This document shows positions 21,629 through 42,935 of a stretch of DNA of 64,000 bases, in pieces. The notes under the pieces are model-generated. The model searched no databases and had not been told where the DNA came from. It was given only the letters and a program-made list of their open reading frames with translations. The position numbers were made by a program, and so were the translations under genes. Positions within the stretch are counted from its first letter, which is position 1. Every line of letters begins with the position of its first letter. The DNA is from Xiphophorus maculatus (Eukaryota > Chordata > Actinopteri > Cyprinodontiformes > Poeciliidae): contig NC_036458.1 of the NCBI RefSeq assembly GCF_002775205.1, forward strand, positions 3,006,560 to 3,070,559, written 5' to 3'.

Positions 21629-22151
21629 GTTTTGAGTTTTCAGGAATGTTTTCTCTTGGCTGCTGGATCAGTTGGAGATTCTTTGGTGTTTTAAAGATCC
21701 AAAGGAACTAAAAGTCTTTTTCTCCAGTTTAGAAATCTTCAATTTCCAAATTTTACAGACGACTGATTATTGAACAGAAAATATCAGGGTTGACGTGGCG
21801 ACACTGGATCAAACTCAGATCAAGGTCATTCAATGTTACTTTTTCAACTGGGAAGACTGGAAGCATATAATACTGGATAACTGGGTGGCATTATTCACAT
21901 GGAGCCTCATAGCCTATTTACATAAGAACCTAATTATTTTACAAGTACATCGGGGACAGGAAACATTATTCTTCCTATAACTGGTAGCCAAGCTGCAGAT
22001 GCAGAGGCTCCACCCTTATTACTTTTAAAGCAGCGCGTAACCTTCCACTTCACAAAGTAGTACCAACCAAAATACAGAAGTGGCAATCGACACAGATGAT
22101 GATGGTTATGCTAGCTAACTGGATAAACTGGACCAAAGGAAGCAGCTGGTC
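21629..22151. repeat. 3' flank shared with actinoporin-like copy C
   Basis: The stretch from GTTTTGAGTTTTCAGGAATG through AAAATATCAGGGTTGACGTG is closely matched at 25,712-25,890. This shows that the duplication that made copies B and C included at least 500 bp of downstream sequence. Confidence 0.8.
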
Positions 22152-22549
22152 TCAATAGTCACAGAGCTCCACCTTCAGACATGCTGGCCCTGAAGGTCAC
22201 ATAGGCCGCATTGTAGGCCAGACTGGGCCCACTAGCTTTTCCTCAGACAAAACCGTGCTGCACGCCGTTCAACATCTCCGTGTAGAGCTCCTTGTTGCAC
22301 GGCTTGTCCTTGCTGAACTCTCCCACGGAGTACCGGTTGGAGTAGAGGTTGCAGTCGTTGGGGACAGAGAACATGACGGCCAGCCGGCTGCGGTTCTCCC
22401 TGGTTGAGGTCTGAAGGATGTCGTAGGTGAAGACGGCCACCGAGCCTCAGACCGACCAAGGTATCTTCTTAAAGAGCGCGGTGCTGGATTCAGACGGACG
22501 GAGATTTGGAGGCAGAGGAGAATCACAGTTCCCGCTGAAAAGATAGACC
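22152..22549 (-). pseudogene. actinoporin-like pseudogene, copy B
   Basis: Corresponds to the last exon (exon 3) of copies A and C, with the acceptor at 22,550-22,552. It carries three independent defects relative to copy C. There is an in-frame TGA at 22,447-22,449 (a TGC codon in C) and another at 22,243-22,245 (CGA in C). A 20-bp deletion near 22,180 shifts the frame just before the C-terminus. No exon 2 or exon 1 could be found upstream between 22,550 and 26,000. The aromatic membrane-binding motif is partly altered (an asparagine and a cysteine in the VPYD region, an arginine in the aromatic stretch). It is almost certainly non-functional. Confidence 0.88.
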
Positions 22550-22569
22550 CTGACCAGAGACACAAAGAG

Positions 22570-23880
22570 ATTTAAAAAAGCTGGTGATGACTCTGATCTT
22601 CAGTCTACTTCAACCTTTAGTCTGAATCTGCCTTCAGACCACTTTAACACTCAGCTTGTTTCTAGTCTAGTTCTACCTTCGGCCTACATCAACCTTCAGT
22701 CTGGTTCTACTTATGTCTTTTAGATCTGTAGCCCAAACTTGAGTCGAAATAAGACAGACCAAAATTATGTGCTTGATGGTGATGTAGTTTCTGGTTTCTG
22801 TAGCATGTTTTTCATTAGCCGAAAATACATCAAGAACAAAGAAAACTAAATGAGAAGGCATAAGTGTTGATTCATTAATGATCTCACAGTATAACTAGAG
22901 GAGGAGGTAGTTTATCCCGTTGAAGACAGAAAGAAGTGTGTAACAGTCAACTAGACTGCAACAAGCAGAGTGCACTGCACAGCTGATGTGTATGCTGAGT
23001 GCAGACACACTGCAGACAGCATCCGTCTGCTGGAGAACATCTTGGTGCTCTCCTTCTGGGAAGTAGTCTGTGCCCCACTGTGAAGCTGATGGACAGACTT
23101 GAGGTCACCCAAGCTACCATCTTCATTCCACTTTGTTGTTGTTTTAAACTCTGACATAATTTACAGTCATGTACAGTAAGGTCACGGATTATTATGGTCA
23201 TCAAAATCTGTGACCATTGAGATCCTGGCTATTTGAGGGTTTAGGTAAATATGAGTCTGAATGGAAACAGTCACATGTTTGATTTTTATTTCTTCTGATT
23301 GGGTTTTTCTTCTGGAAATGATCACATTTTTCCCCTCCTCCCCCTCTGAATATGAAAGCAAAGTGAGAATATCATAACATGAGACAGTTTAACAGAGGAA
23401 GATAGAAATTAGTGATCTGACTGTCGTGATGGACTTCGATTTAAACTTCAAACACATAAAGACAGTTATAAAGTCAGCCTTCTATCACCTGAACAGCATT
23501 TTGACTCTAGCAGCATAAATGGTATGCTGCCACTTTAGCACAGCTAATTTCATCCTTCGTTACCTGTCTGGTGTATACCGTGTACATCATGACGTCTGCC
23601 TCTTTCCGGTGGTGCTAACGGTATCCGGTTTAGCCTCTGTGTTTCCTGAGTATAAGGACCAATCCACCTTTGGCCCCATTTATCCATACATGGCTACATA
23701 CAGCTAATAAACTGCTTCCTGATGAGCCTTTCTCAGCTGGGATTTTGCTCGCTGCTGTTGTGCCTGAAGGAAAAATAAAAAAATCAACTTGGGTCTTGCC
23801 CTACTGACAGGGGCTTTGACAGTACCACTTAAATGAACTGAGTGCACCACTAGAAGTGTGTGTTTGCAAAATATTGTGAC
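22570..23880. other. no gene recognised
   Basis: Sequence between the pseudogene and the TTAA-flanked element. I searched it for the missing exons of copy B without success. Confidence 0.5.
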
Positions 23881-23888
23881 ACTGCTGC

Positions 23889-24467
23889 TTAAAGATGCAG
23901 TAGGTACCTTTTATAAGGAATATATCTTTTACATATTTGTTAAAACTGTCACCATCTCATGACTGTATGTTATAGATAATCTGTGAAAAGATCGATCTCC
24001 TCCACCTCTTCCCTGAGCTGCTGTTGCTGCCTGAAGAAATACACCACTCCTGATCAAAAACAACCAATCAGAGCCTGGGGGAGGGACTTAACGCTGTCAC
24101 TCAACCTCATTCATTCGCTGCTAAATGAGAAATTACTTACCATTACAGGAAAACCATTTATCCTCCGTCATTGGTGGCTATGCTAACTAGCTTGAGCATT
24201 TCAACAGGATCTGCTAATGGGGAAAAGCTATCGGTAGCAGAAATAAAATGGGGGGAGAATGACTGGCACTACACATGATTGTGATTGACAGTGGTTAAGA
24301 CCCGCCTCTGAGCTCTGGTTGGTTGTTTCTAGTTAGCACTGGGAGCACTGGCAGAAGGCAGAGGAGCTCAATGTTTTCACAAATCATCTGTCTCATCCCA
24401 TACTGTGACGACAGATTCAACAGATATATAAAAGATTTTCTATAAAAGTTACATACTGCAGCTTTAA
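23889..24467. mobile_element. piggyBac-like MITE with TTAA ends, copy 1
   Basis: TTAA at 23,889-23,892 and at 24,464-24,467 flank terminal inverted repeats AGATGCAGTAGGTACCTTTT (left) and AGCTGCAGTATGTAACTTTT (right, reverse complement). There is no transposase. Confidence 0.7.
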
Positions 24468-24689
24468 GACTGTTTTTGTTTGTTCTGTTTCAGGAACTGA
24501 GGCTCCATGTGGTGGGTGAACCTACTGAACCTGGAGTATCATCCCAGGTGGTGGTTTGGTTTCCTTCACTCATTGCAAACAAACATAAGATCCTCCATTG
24601 TAGCTTTCATGTTAAGGAAAACCCACCCCAGAATGCCACAGCAAACTTAAAGGACTAATGTCTCAGCAAGATCTGGGGAAACTCATACA

Positions 24690-24880
24690 TACGTTGATCT
24701 GTAGTTGCATTAATTACTGCAACACTTTCTTCACAGATCTGTCTAAAAAATCAATCTGCCATCTGCAGCTTATCCAGAACGCTGCTGCTGGCGTTCTGAC
24801 TAAAACCAGGAAGATAGAGCACATTACCCGGTTCTAAAGTCCTTCTACTGAGAGAATAGCTTTTAAAATACTGTTGGTAG
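24690..24880 (+). mobile_element. LINE reverse transcriptase C-terminal fragment
   Basis: The plus-strand translation includes LQLIQNAAAGVLTKTRK followed by EHITRF and, further on, AFKIL-VVYK, the conserved run near the end of fish non-LTR reverse transcriptases of the L2/Rex-like type. Stop codons interrupt it. Confidence 0.75.
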
Positions 24881-24899
24881 TTTATAAATCTGTTAGGTA

Positions 24900-25710
24900 A
24901 ATTGTATATATTATTATCAAATATTTATTGTTTCATGTACCTTTATTTGTTTTGTTTCATCTTAGCATAAAGAATGTTTCTGTGTTGTTGGATTACTTTG
25001 ATTCCTTTCTCTGAAGGCCTCTGAGGAAGAGCAGAGAGGAACAGGGCAACAGGTTATCGCTCAGCAGGAACCTCGGCATCCTTGACCTGCTAGGTGGCTA
25101 TAAAACCGTCGCTGTGAAGGCGTACAACTTGCTCTGTTCTACCCTGAGTCTGGAACCGAGTAATCTAGTGCAAGATACCATGTGTCTTAGTTAGTGATTG
25201 TCATTAGCATTGCAACTAAGTGATGAAGTGTTTTGCCCCCATCCTTAGAGTTACAGTGCTCTCTGTGATAGGGACTCCGAAAGTAATAAAAAGAGAGGAG
25301 CGGACAAATGTGTTTTCAGAGCGGTTAGAGATTGTGACTGGAAACACATCTCTATCCGTTCTCCTCGAGAGGTGAAAAGAAACTCTCTTGTCTTTCCTGT
25401 GTTTGTTATATTTGTCTTTAATAGGTGTGAAACCTAAGAAAATCACCGAACAGCTAAAAGACCTGCTGTTGTTGTATCAGCCTTCCAGACCTCTCAGGTC
25501 TTCTGGCTGCCGATAGCTGCAGTGAGGGATCAGATCTCCTCATGATGTCTGTGTTCACACTCAGGTTGGACAGAAGCACAGAGTACAGACTCAGTTACAC
25601 CAGTCACATTTCATCCAACTCATTTTTATTAGTCAGTTGTGATTAAATTCTATCCACATTTTAGCTGATGTTCAAATCAGCAGGAATCTATTCCAAGTCT
25701 CTCTTTTAGT
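24900..25710. other. no gene recognised
   Basis: No coding or repeat signature that I can support. Confidence 0.4.
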
Positions 25711-25910
25711 AGTTTTGAGTTTTTAGGAATGTTTTCACTTGGCTGCTGGATCAGCTGGAGATTCTGTGGTGTTTTAAAGATTCAGAGGAACATTCAGAGT
25801 TTTCCTATCCAATTTAGAAATGCTGAACGTCCAGGTTTTGTAGACGACTCATCATTGATCAGAAAATATCAGGGTTGATGTGGCGATACTGGGTCAAACT
25901 CTGATTAAGT

Positions 25911-26035
25911 TCATAGCATGCTATGAACATGCTATGATTAAGCATGCTATGATTAGAATGCTTAGTCATGCTTAGCTTAATCATGACTATCCACTCTTCC
26001 CTTTTCAACTGGGAAGAGTGGACGGATATCTTGCA
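25911..26035. repeat. nested palindromes 3' of actinoporin-like copy C
   Basis: TTCATAGCATGCTATGAA (25,911-25,928) is a perfect palindrome, followed by repeated CATGCTATGATTA and AATCATGAC words in both orientations. Then comes CCACTCTTCCC, a 9-nt loop and GGGAAGAGTGG. The equivalent place next to copy B lacks most of this, so it arose after the duplication. Confidence 0.75.
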
Positions 26036-26199
26036 GGGTAACTGGTTTACTTTGTTTAAGCTGGGAACCCAGCATACCTGGTATAGATGCAGCTAATGAT
26101 GATTATGTTGAGAAAGAAGAAGAAGAAGAAGCAGCAGCAGCAGTAGTGTTGCACATGCAGGGTAAACTGGATGAACTGGACAGAAGGAAGCAGCCGGTC

Positions 26200-29100
26200 T
26201 CAGTAGTCACAGAGATCCACCTTCAGGGTGGACTGGTAGCTGTCGGACATGCTGGCCCTGACGGTCACATGACCCACTCTGTGGATCAGACTGGGCCCTT
26301 TGGCTTCCCCTCGGACAAAACCTTGCGGCGAAGCGTAGTACATCTCCTTGTAGAGCACCTCATCGCAGAGTTTGTCCTTGCTGAAGGCTCCCACGGCATA
26401 CCAGTTGGAGTAGAGGTTGAAGTCGTAGGGGACGGAGGACATGATGGCCAGCCGGCCGTGTTTCTGCTTGGTCGACTCCTGGAAGATGTCGTAGGTGAAG
26501 ACGGCCACCGAGCCGCAGGCCGTGTGGGGCGTCTTGACGAAGAGCGCGGTGCCGGTTTCAGACGGACGGAGAGTTGGAGGCAGAGGACAGTCACAGTTCC
26601 CGCTGAAGAAATAAACGCTGAACAGAGACAGAAAGAGATTCGATAAAAACTGATTCTGACAGTTTCATTCTACCTCCTACATCAACTTTGAGTTTACAAG
26701 TTTATTTCAGCTACAACTTTACAACTGCAGTAACCAGTTATGAAACAAGCAGTTAACGTCACATATTGTCAAATGCCGTCATCAAGCAAGTACACATCAA
26801 ATACATGGATCATTGCTCCAGTTATTACAAATCCACCAGTTGTTATTATGAACAACTGGGTTTTTAGTAGCGATTAATCGGTGCTGATTTCCTTCATTTT
26901 GGGAGATCAGTGATCGTCTGATTTTTGCATGTGAAGCTGATCTTATCTACCTCAGCAAAGGTCCTCTGCTCTCCTGTGAGAGAGATTTGACTGACAGACC
27001 GACCCACCAGGTCATGTCTCCATGTTAATAATAACACCAGGTCATGTCTCCATGTTAACAATAGCTAACCTGTGTCAATTCAGCAACTTTCTTGCTATAG
27101 TGAGCAACATTTCAGACAAAAAAAATGGTGTCATCCAAAATCGGCAGGTTACGTTTTTTTTAAAAGATCAGTAATCAGCGATCAGCCAAAAAATTGAAAT
27201 TGAATCACCTCTAGTTTTTAGCATTGATTAAAACAAAACACTGGATTTTTTTTCTCCATGTTTGATTGTTTGGACCAGAGATGTCTGGAAGATTGACACA
27301 ATATTTTGGTACTAAGCCATTCAGCTATAACTAATAGAAGTATTTTTGTATATGTTTTTAAAAGTCAGAAAAACTTATTATAGAAATATGACTCTGTGTC
27401 CTTCTTTTTCTCTCTTTTATCTGTTAATATGCTAACATAGCCATAACATCTAAGACTGGCGACAGTCACGTGTAAACAAAACTGATTAAGGCAGACCAAC
27501 ACTCTGCTTTTATCTTCTCTGCAGAAGATAAGTTGATTTTGTTTTATTTCAAGTGTATTAAGATACACTTAAAATAAATATGTTTGAAACTAGACAAACA
27601 TACTTGGTAAGATTTTTGTGTTTTTGCAGTGCATCCCTAAGGTTTGCTCTGTGGAATCTGCATCTCTTCTGTTTGTGTGATTTGAAACATTTGATCGTTG
27701 TTTTATTCCGAACCAAATCTAATCAGAACCAGAACCAAACGAGGAGAAGCAGCATTCAGCATCTATGCACCACAAATTTGGAACAAACTTCCAGAAAACT
27801 GTAAAACAGCAGAAACCCTGACTTCCTTTAAATCTCGACTAAAAACCCACCTGGTTAGAATTGTATTTGAAACGTAATCAATTACAAATTTATTGATGGA
27901 ACTTGACTTAATGTCGTGTTTTGATTGTTGATTCTATGTTGCATTGTGTTTCTGTGGTTGATATGATGTAAAGCACTTCGAAATGCCTTGCTGCTGAAAT
28001 GTGCTATACAAATAAAATTTGATTTGATTTTTTTATTTTATCTCTCAAGGTAAAAGTTTAACAGTCGAGTCCTGAAACTGGTAAAACCACCTGGTTGTTG
28101 CACAGAAGGGAAAAATAAATTTAGTTCTGATGTGATATCAACTCCAGGTCCATTAGAGTTCTGATTTCGCTCTCAGGTTTTGGTACCAAACACCAACTGA
28201 TGAGGCCAGTCCAGGTTATGGGTTCTGGTTCTGTATGTGTGTGTGTGTGGGCGTGTGCGTGTGTTTTAAAAAAAAAAAACTCACAGCGGATCGCACAGCG
28301 TGAAGCTGGACGTCTTGTTCTGAATCTCCACTCTGCACTGGCGGTGAGTCGGGATGGACATTTCTAGAACCTGTTCAGGGAAACAAACATGGAAATACTG
28401 AAGTTAAAGGAAATGACTTGTACATCCAAAGTAAATGCTAAAAACTAACCAATATGTGAGTCTATATTTTCACTTAAAGAAATTAAAACTGATTAAAAAA
28501 TAATTAGTTAATCAGTTACAGTTACTGGCACAAAGGATTGTGGGATTATTACAACATATGGAAACAAATGAAGCTCAATTTAAGTCTTGAAACCCTAAAA
28601 TAACTTGATAAATTTAGTTGAGATGGGGCGTGCCGTGGTGGCGTAGTGGTTAGCGCGACTCGTATTTGGAGGCCTTGAGTCCTCGACGCGGCCGTCGCGG
28701 GTTCGACTCCCGGACCCGACGACATTTGCCGCATGTCTTCCCCCCTCTCCTTCCCCGTTTCCTGTCAGCCTGCTGTCATTTAAGGGACACTAGAGCCCCT
28801 GGAGGGGTTAAAAAAATAAATTTAGTTGAGATGTACATAAAGTGAATGACTTCTACTAGCTTAAAATGGCCTTTACTTCAAATCACCTCTGGTCTGTTGG
28901 TGCTTGGGAATTCTGGGTAATATTTGGTGTTTTGAAACACCAAATGAAAAACAGTAAAGATAACAAGATTGTTTTTGTTGTGTGGATGAACTCGAAAAGA
29001 CAGGCTACTCGTACTTAAAAAAATTCTTTTCTGAAAAAAATAATAAATATTTAATACCACATATATTTTTGAGAAGATACCAACTTGAATTTTTATTGTT

Positions 29101-29545
29101 CATTTTACAGATTCAGTTTTGTTAAATTTACTTCTGCATAGAATCTTTTTTTTTCAGTTCAGAAACGTTGCAATCTTTCAGAGTCTGGCAACAACATCCT
29201 GTTTCCATCAGCCATCAAGACACATTTCACAATCTTTCACAGCTAAACGATCAGCAGAACCGATTTTACGTCCTGAGAAAATCCCAGAGTTTGCAGCTCA
29301 GAAAATGAGTTATGCAACAGAGATGGTGTTCCAGCGTCCAGAGACCACAGACGTTTTAGATCCGAGGTTCTGGGTCTATTCTTGAAGAACTCTGCAGATA
29401 ACTGAACTTCTTGGCTGAATTCTGGCTCAGACCTTGGAATCACCGACCAGAACCAAGGAGAATCATTCAAACAGAAGTTACTCACTTGTTTGGAGCTCCT
29501 GAGGAACAACAGTTGTATGCAGGACTCTGTCTGAGCGCTGGGCCT
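26200..29545 (-). CDS. actinoporin-like protein, copy C
   Basis: Same three-exon design as copy A on the minus strand. Non-coding exon 1 ends at 29,486 (GTGAGT donor). Exon 2 is 28,285-28,370 with the ATG at 28,359-28,361. Exon 3 is 26,200-26,617. The CDS is 495 bp for 164 aa, exactly the length of copy A, and both coding exons keep identical lengths (86 and 418 bp). The VPYDF motif, the aromatic stretch (YSNWY) and the following tyrosine pair are present, so the phosphocholine-binding face of the actinoporin fold looks intact. Cysteines differ from copy A near the start of exon 3. A GAA/GCA simple repeat lies 3' of the stop (26,118-26,143). Function in fish is not established; membrane binding is inferred from the family. 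Confidence 0.85.
27690..28025 (+). mobile_element. LINE 3' end with ATTTG tail
   Basis: One frame reads APQIWNKLPENCKTAET followed by SFKSRLKTHLV, the end of the ORF of L2/Rex-like fish LINEs. The usual 3' end follows: GTAAAGCACTTCGAAATGCC, GCTGAAATGTGCTATACAAA, then AATAAAATTTGATTTGATTT. A second 3' end of the same family is at 56,455-56,540. Confidence 0.85.
28626..28815 (+). mobile_element. tRNA-derived SINE, copy 2, with perfect target site duplication
   Basis: The body begins GGGCGTGCCGTGGTGGCGTA, has the B-box GGGTTCGACTCCC, and ends CCCCTGGAGGGG plus an A-rich tail. The 18-bp sequence ATAAATTTAGTTGAGATG flanks both sides (28,608-28,625 and 28,816-28,833) without a mismatch, so the insertion is recent. 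It lies within intron 1 of actinoporin-like copy C. Confidence 0.93.
28922..28945. repeat. perfect inverted repeat, 11-bp arms, 2-nt loop
   Basis: ATTTGGTGTTT, TG, AAACACCAAAT, within intron 1 of actinoporin-like copy C. Confidence 0.85.
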
Positions 29546-29599
29546 GGATTCTGGTCGGGTATGGGGTATGAGGCGCGGTTTCCTCAGGAAATCTGAGTC

Positions 29600-32400
29600 T
29601 TAAAGAGACACTGAGACAAAATCAACTGAGGCAAACAGGCCAGACTTTAACCCCTAAACTGCCACCCCAAAGACACATGCATGGAGGAGGAAGTTATCCT
29701 TACTGTATGTTATTAGGCTGTTTTGAACTAATGCATGTTTGCATCAAAATGAAGTGCATGTGTGTGTGCATGTGTGTGTGCATGCGGAGGGGGGGGGGGG
29801 GGGGGGTCCAACATACAGTGTCATTCTGACCTAAATTCCGGATTTGGAAAGATGTGATGTTAGGTGTGATGATCTGTTTTTGTTATTTGACACTTTTTCA
29901 TTCCCCAACACATTCTGAACTGTTCATCAACATCTGAACATTTGGAACTGTTCATTAACAGAATGTTCAATTGTCTGAACATTGTGAACTATTTACTAAC
30001 ATAAATAAATACTTCATAAATAAATAGAATGTTCATTAACATGAACTTTCTGAACTTTTTATTAACATATTAACATTCTGAACTGTTCCTAAATTCCTGA
30101 ACATTCTGAACTGTTCGTCCAGAGCTGGATTTCCTGTTCATTCAAATTTGAACATAGAGAACTGTTTATGAACATCTGAACTTTCTGAACTGTTCCTCAA
30201 CATCCGGATTTTCTGAATTGTTCATCAACATCTGAACTTTATGAACTGTTCGTGAATGTTTGCACGTTCTGAGCTGTTTGTGAATGTTCTGGACTGTTAA
30301 TGAACATCTGAACATTTGAACATTCCTCCTGTTCCTTGGTTCTGTTCTGATGTTGATAATTTCTGTGTTGGTGTTTTCAGAGTTGCTTACTTCGGTCAGA
30401 ACCGTCCTGCGTGTCAGTGGACCTGGGTCACCATGGAAACACCCACAGGGCTGTGGCTTTGGAGATCCCCTGACTCAGTGCTCCACCTTTCACAGTCCGA
30501 CCTTTACTTTTAAACCGTGATGCTCCTGGTAGAACAAAGAATTGGTTGCCTGACTGGTTTCAAGCTTTTGGTTTTCATGTCACTTTCTAGGTTTGGTTCC
30601 TTTCGTTTTCTAGTTCGTGAGAAAGTCATATTTTTCCACAGATTTAATGAAGCCACAGAAACCTGAAGAGAACCATGAAACCAACATGTCTGAATCTGGG
30701 ATTTGATGGATTAACATTTTTTTATGGATTTAATTTGGTTATGAACCTGAGAGAGAGAAGACAGACGTAAAGCAAAGTTTTACTGCGAGAAAAGCAGAAG
30801 AACTTGATTCTTCTCACTGATTCCTGTGGTTTGAGTCTCTTAAAACTCCAGAACCGAGCCAGAATCCATGATGACATGAAAACCAGCTCCCTCTGATCGC
30901 TCTGACTCACTTTGCTCAATTAAAGGAAGTGAAATCGTCACGTTGAAAGGCTGCAGCAGCTGCAGGAAGGAAACCTACATAGGAAACCTGAACAAGCAAA
31001 AAAAAAAAAGCAAATGAAGGGTGAAACTCCCTTGCGAGTAATGAAATGAAAAGCATTGCATTACGCAACGCTCTAGAATTTATATAGAATTCAGCGGAAC
31101 AGATTGAGTCACCTCTCAGGAACAAATCTGAGAGTTTTGTGGTGAAAACTAGAAAATCAAAAACAAAAACCACTCAGAGTGAAACAGCTGCTGGCATGAA
31201 GGGACTGAACATTTCTCCTCATTAAATATGTCATGTTGTCCAATCAAACGTCACACTTTTACCGCCTAACAGCATTAGCTTCTCTTTGGGGAATCCCAAT
31301 ACAAAAGACAATTCGTCAAAATATGTAAAGAAATATCAACTTTTAGAATGTTTTTTCTTACTTTTATTCATTATTCAACCATTTTTACATTAGTTAGCAT
31401 AAATGTTGCCTCATGCCTTCTGGTTTTAGTTGACCAGGGCTTTTTCCAACAGGATTTCTTGAGTTTTGACAGAAACTTTTCCATTTTTCAGTGCTAGCTG
31501 CAGGAGCGAAGCAGCTTCATAAATCTGACTGGCAGCCAATCAGAAACATAAGCATGTAAAATCAGTTTAACAAATTATGTTCAATGTATTATAATTGAAA
31601 TACCTTAGGATCAGACTAAAAAAATTGTTTTAAAATTATGAATACATTAGAATGAAGTTATAATATTAGCAAAATAAAGACGAAAATACCATAAGAAAGT
31701 CAAAAAAATTACGAGAAATAAAATCGTTTTTACTAAAGTGTAACTTCACAATATGCTCAATATTCCTCATTTTAATTTGTATACGATTATAAAATTATTA
31801 CTTCATTGTACAAATATTATGACATCATTTTGTCAATATAAGTAAATTTTTCTTAATTTTTGACTTTATTCTTATATTGTTAAGATTTTATTCTCATATT
31901 TGTAAGACTTTTTGTCATATGACTTTTTTTTATTAAAAAAGTTTTTTATTATGTTATTTTTATGTTATTAACTATTTTGGTAATAATGACTTTATTCTTG
32001 TATTATTATGACTTACTCTCGTATGACTCCATCCTCATAATATTATGGATTTATTTTTATATATAACTTTTTTCTTGCGATATGTAATATTTAAAGACTT
32101 TTTATGGTAATATTATGACTTTATTTTCATAATTAAAATTTCTTTCTAAACTTGGCCCTAATACTCCATTGTAAAAAAAAAAAAAAGCAGATTAAATTTT
32201 ATGATAAAAAATTTAAAAATCAATGATTAAGAAATTTATATTTTATTTTATTTTAGTGATTTTTAAAAATATATCCTGAACTGGAACCATAATTTCTCAT
32301 GGTTTTGAAAAATCATTTTTTTCCTTTGATGGTAATTGTCTTGCAGTCAGAAAAGAGAGGAAACAGCGCCCTCTGATGGTCAGAACACAAAACAGACAGA
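29600..32400. other. intergenic, repeats only
   Basis: Holds a poly-G run (29,787-29,806), the CTGAACATTCTGAACTGTTC minisatellite (separate entry) and an AT-rich tract (31,620-32,150) with recurring TATTATGACTTTATTCT words. A plus-strand open segment at 30,381-30,513 has an acceptor-like start but no recognisable product. Confidence 0.5.
29880..30330. repeat. minisatellite, unit about 25-30 bp (CATCTGAACATTCTGAACTG)
   Basis: Diverged units of the form CTGAACATT-CTGAACTGTTCATTAACAT repeat about 15 times. The same unit forms a second array at 33,323-33,790 inside an abi3 intron. Confidence 0.85.
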
Positions 32401-32571
32401 ACCACCTGGGAGCTTTTCAGGTAATAAACTTTTATTTCTGTTATTTACACTCAGACAAATATTAATTACCTACTTATAGATGGAATAATAATGTTTCTGT
32501 ATAACTTGCTTTGATGAGTAAAACAGAAAAATAAGCATCTCCATAGCAACAGAAAAGGGGCATGGCTTCAT

Positions 32572-42000
<9,429 letters not shown>

Positions 42001-42219
42001 CTGTTAGACAGACCACCCACTCCTCACAGCAACCAGAAACACCCAAAGCACCAAGTATGAGCTTGCAGAAATCGGTCAGAGTGAGTGCCTCTCCCTAAGT
42101 TTTTAGCGTTTGGTGTGACCGCTTCCTGTTCCTCATCAACTCAAACAAATTGAGTCATCAGAAGCATCAAGGAGACTTTCTTTCCGTTCACTTCCTCTAA
42201 TCACCCTCAGAGATATTTA

Positions 42220-42740
42220 AAACCTCCTTTGCGATACTTGAACCCCTTTAAAAAACCTACACATTCCTAAAAGATGCTCCTAGTCAGATGAAGGAGTTAT
42301 AACCCTTCAGATACACGTAGTCTCATTAGAATGGAGACCAGAATCGCTTTAAAAGAAACCAGAACTTCTCTAAAAGATACCTGAAATGCAAATCCTTTTG
42401 AGAAACACCCTCTCCCAAATTACCTGAAACGTTCTGTGAGTCACCTGAACCAAATTGGAGAGATACCCAACACCCCTGAGAGATAGCTGAATCCTCCTCA
42501 AAGATACCAAAACCCCTTCAGAGATACCTCTCCCTGACTCAGAGATCCCTAAACCCCCATTAGAGATACCTGAACTCCTCAAAGAGATACCCTGAATCTC
42601 CATCAGATACCTGAACCCCTGAGAGATACCCAAAGGCCTCTCAGAGGCACCTTAACCCGCTTAGGTACTCTTACGTCCTAAGCACCATCAGAATCACTTC
42701 GGTTACCCAACTGCCCTCAGAGATTCCTGACACCCAACTT
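42220..42740. repeat. degenerate tandem repeat (GAGATACCTGAACCCCTC)
   Basis: An approximately 20-bp unit recurs through the gap between the abi3 5' end and the ccdc103-like gene. The long minus-strand ORF at 42,370-42,633 is only a product of this repeat. Confidence 0.75.
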
Positions 42741-42824
42741 TCTCAGCTGTACGGAGAGTCTGAGAGTTAAACTGAAGTTGCTTTAATCACTGAGGGATAC
42801 CAAACACCAGAAGTGACTGCTGCA

Positions 42825-42839
42825 GTGCCCCCTACTGGC
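42825..42839 (-). promoter_or_regulatory. CTCF-like motif
   Basis: The reverse complement reads GCCAGTAGGGGGCAC, a full match to the CTCF core CCASYAGRKGGCRS. It lies just beyond the poly(A) signal of the ccdc103-like gene. Confidence 0.4.
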
Positions 42840-42935
42840 TTACTCTGCATGGTTGAAGAAATATCCAGAAGAACCTCTGTGAAAAATAAATTTTAAAAAA
42901 CGCCTGAAGTACTGCAGGGATTTTAAAATGAGAAG

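Noticed and set aside
30381-30513. Plus-strand terminal exon with a tryptophan-rich peptide
   Set aside because: There is an acceptor-like TTTTCAG, but no partner exon and no recognisable family.
42370-42633. Minus-strand ORF of 87 codons as the missing C-terminus of ccdc103
   Set aside because: It is a translation of the GAGATACCTGAACC tandem repeat, has no similarity to the CCDC103 C-terminal domain, and lies beyond the poly(A) signal.
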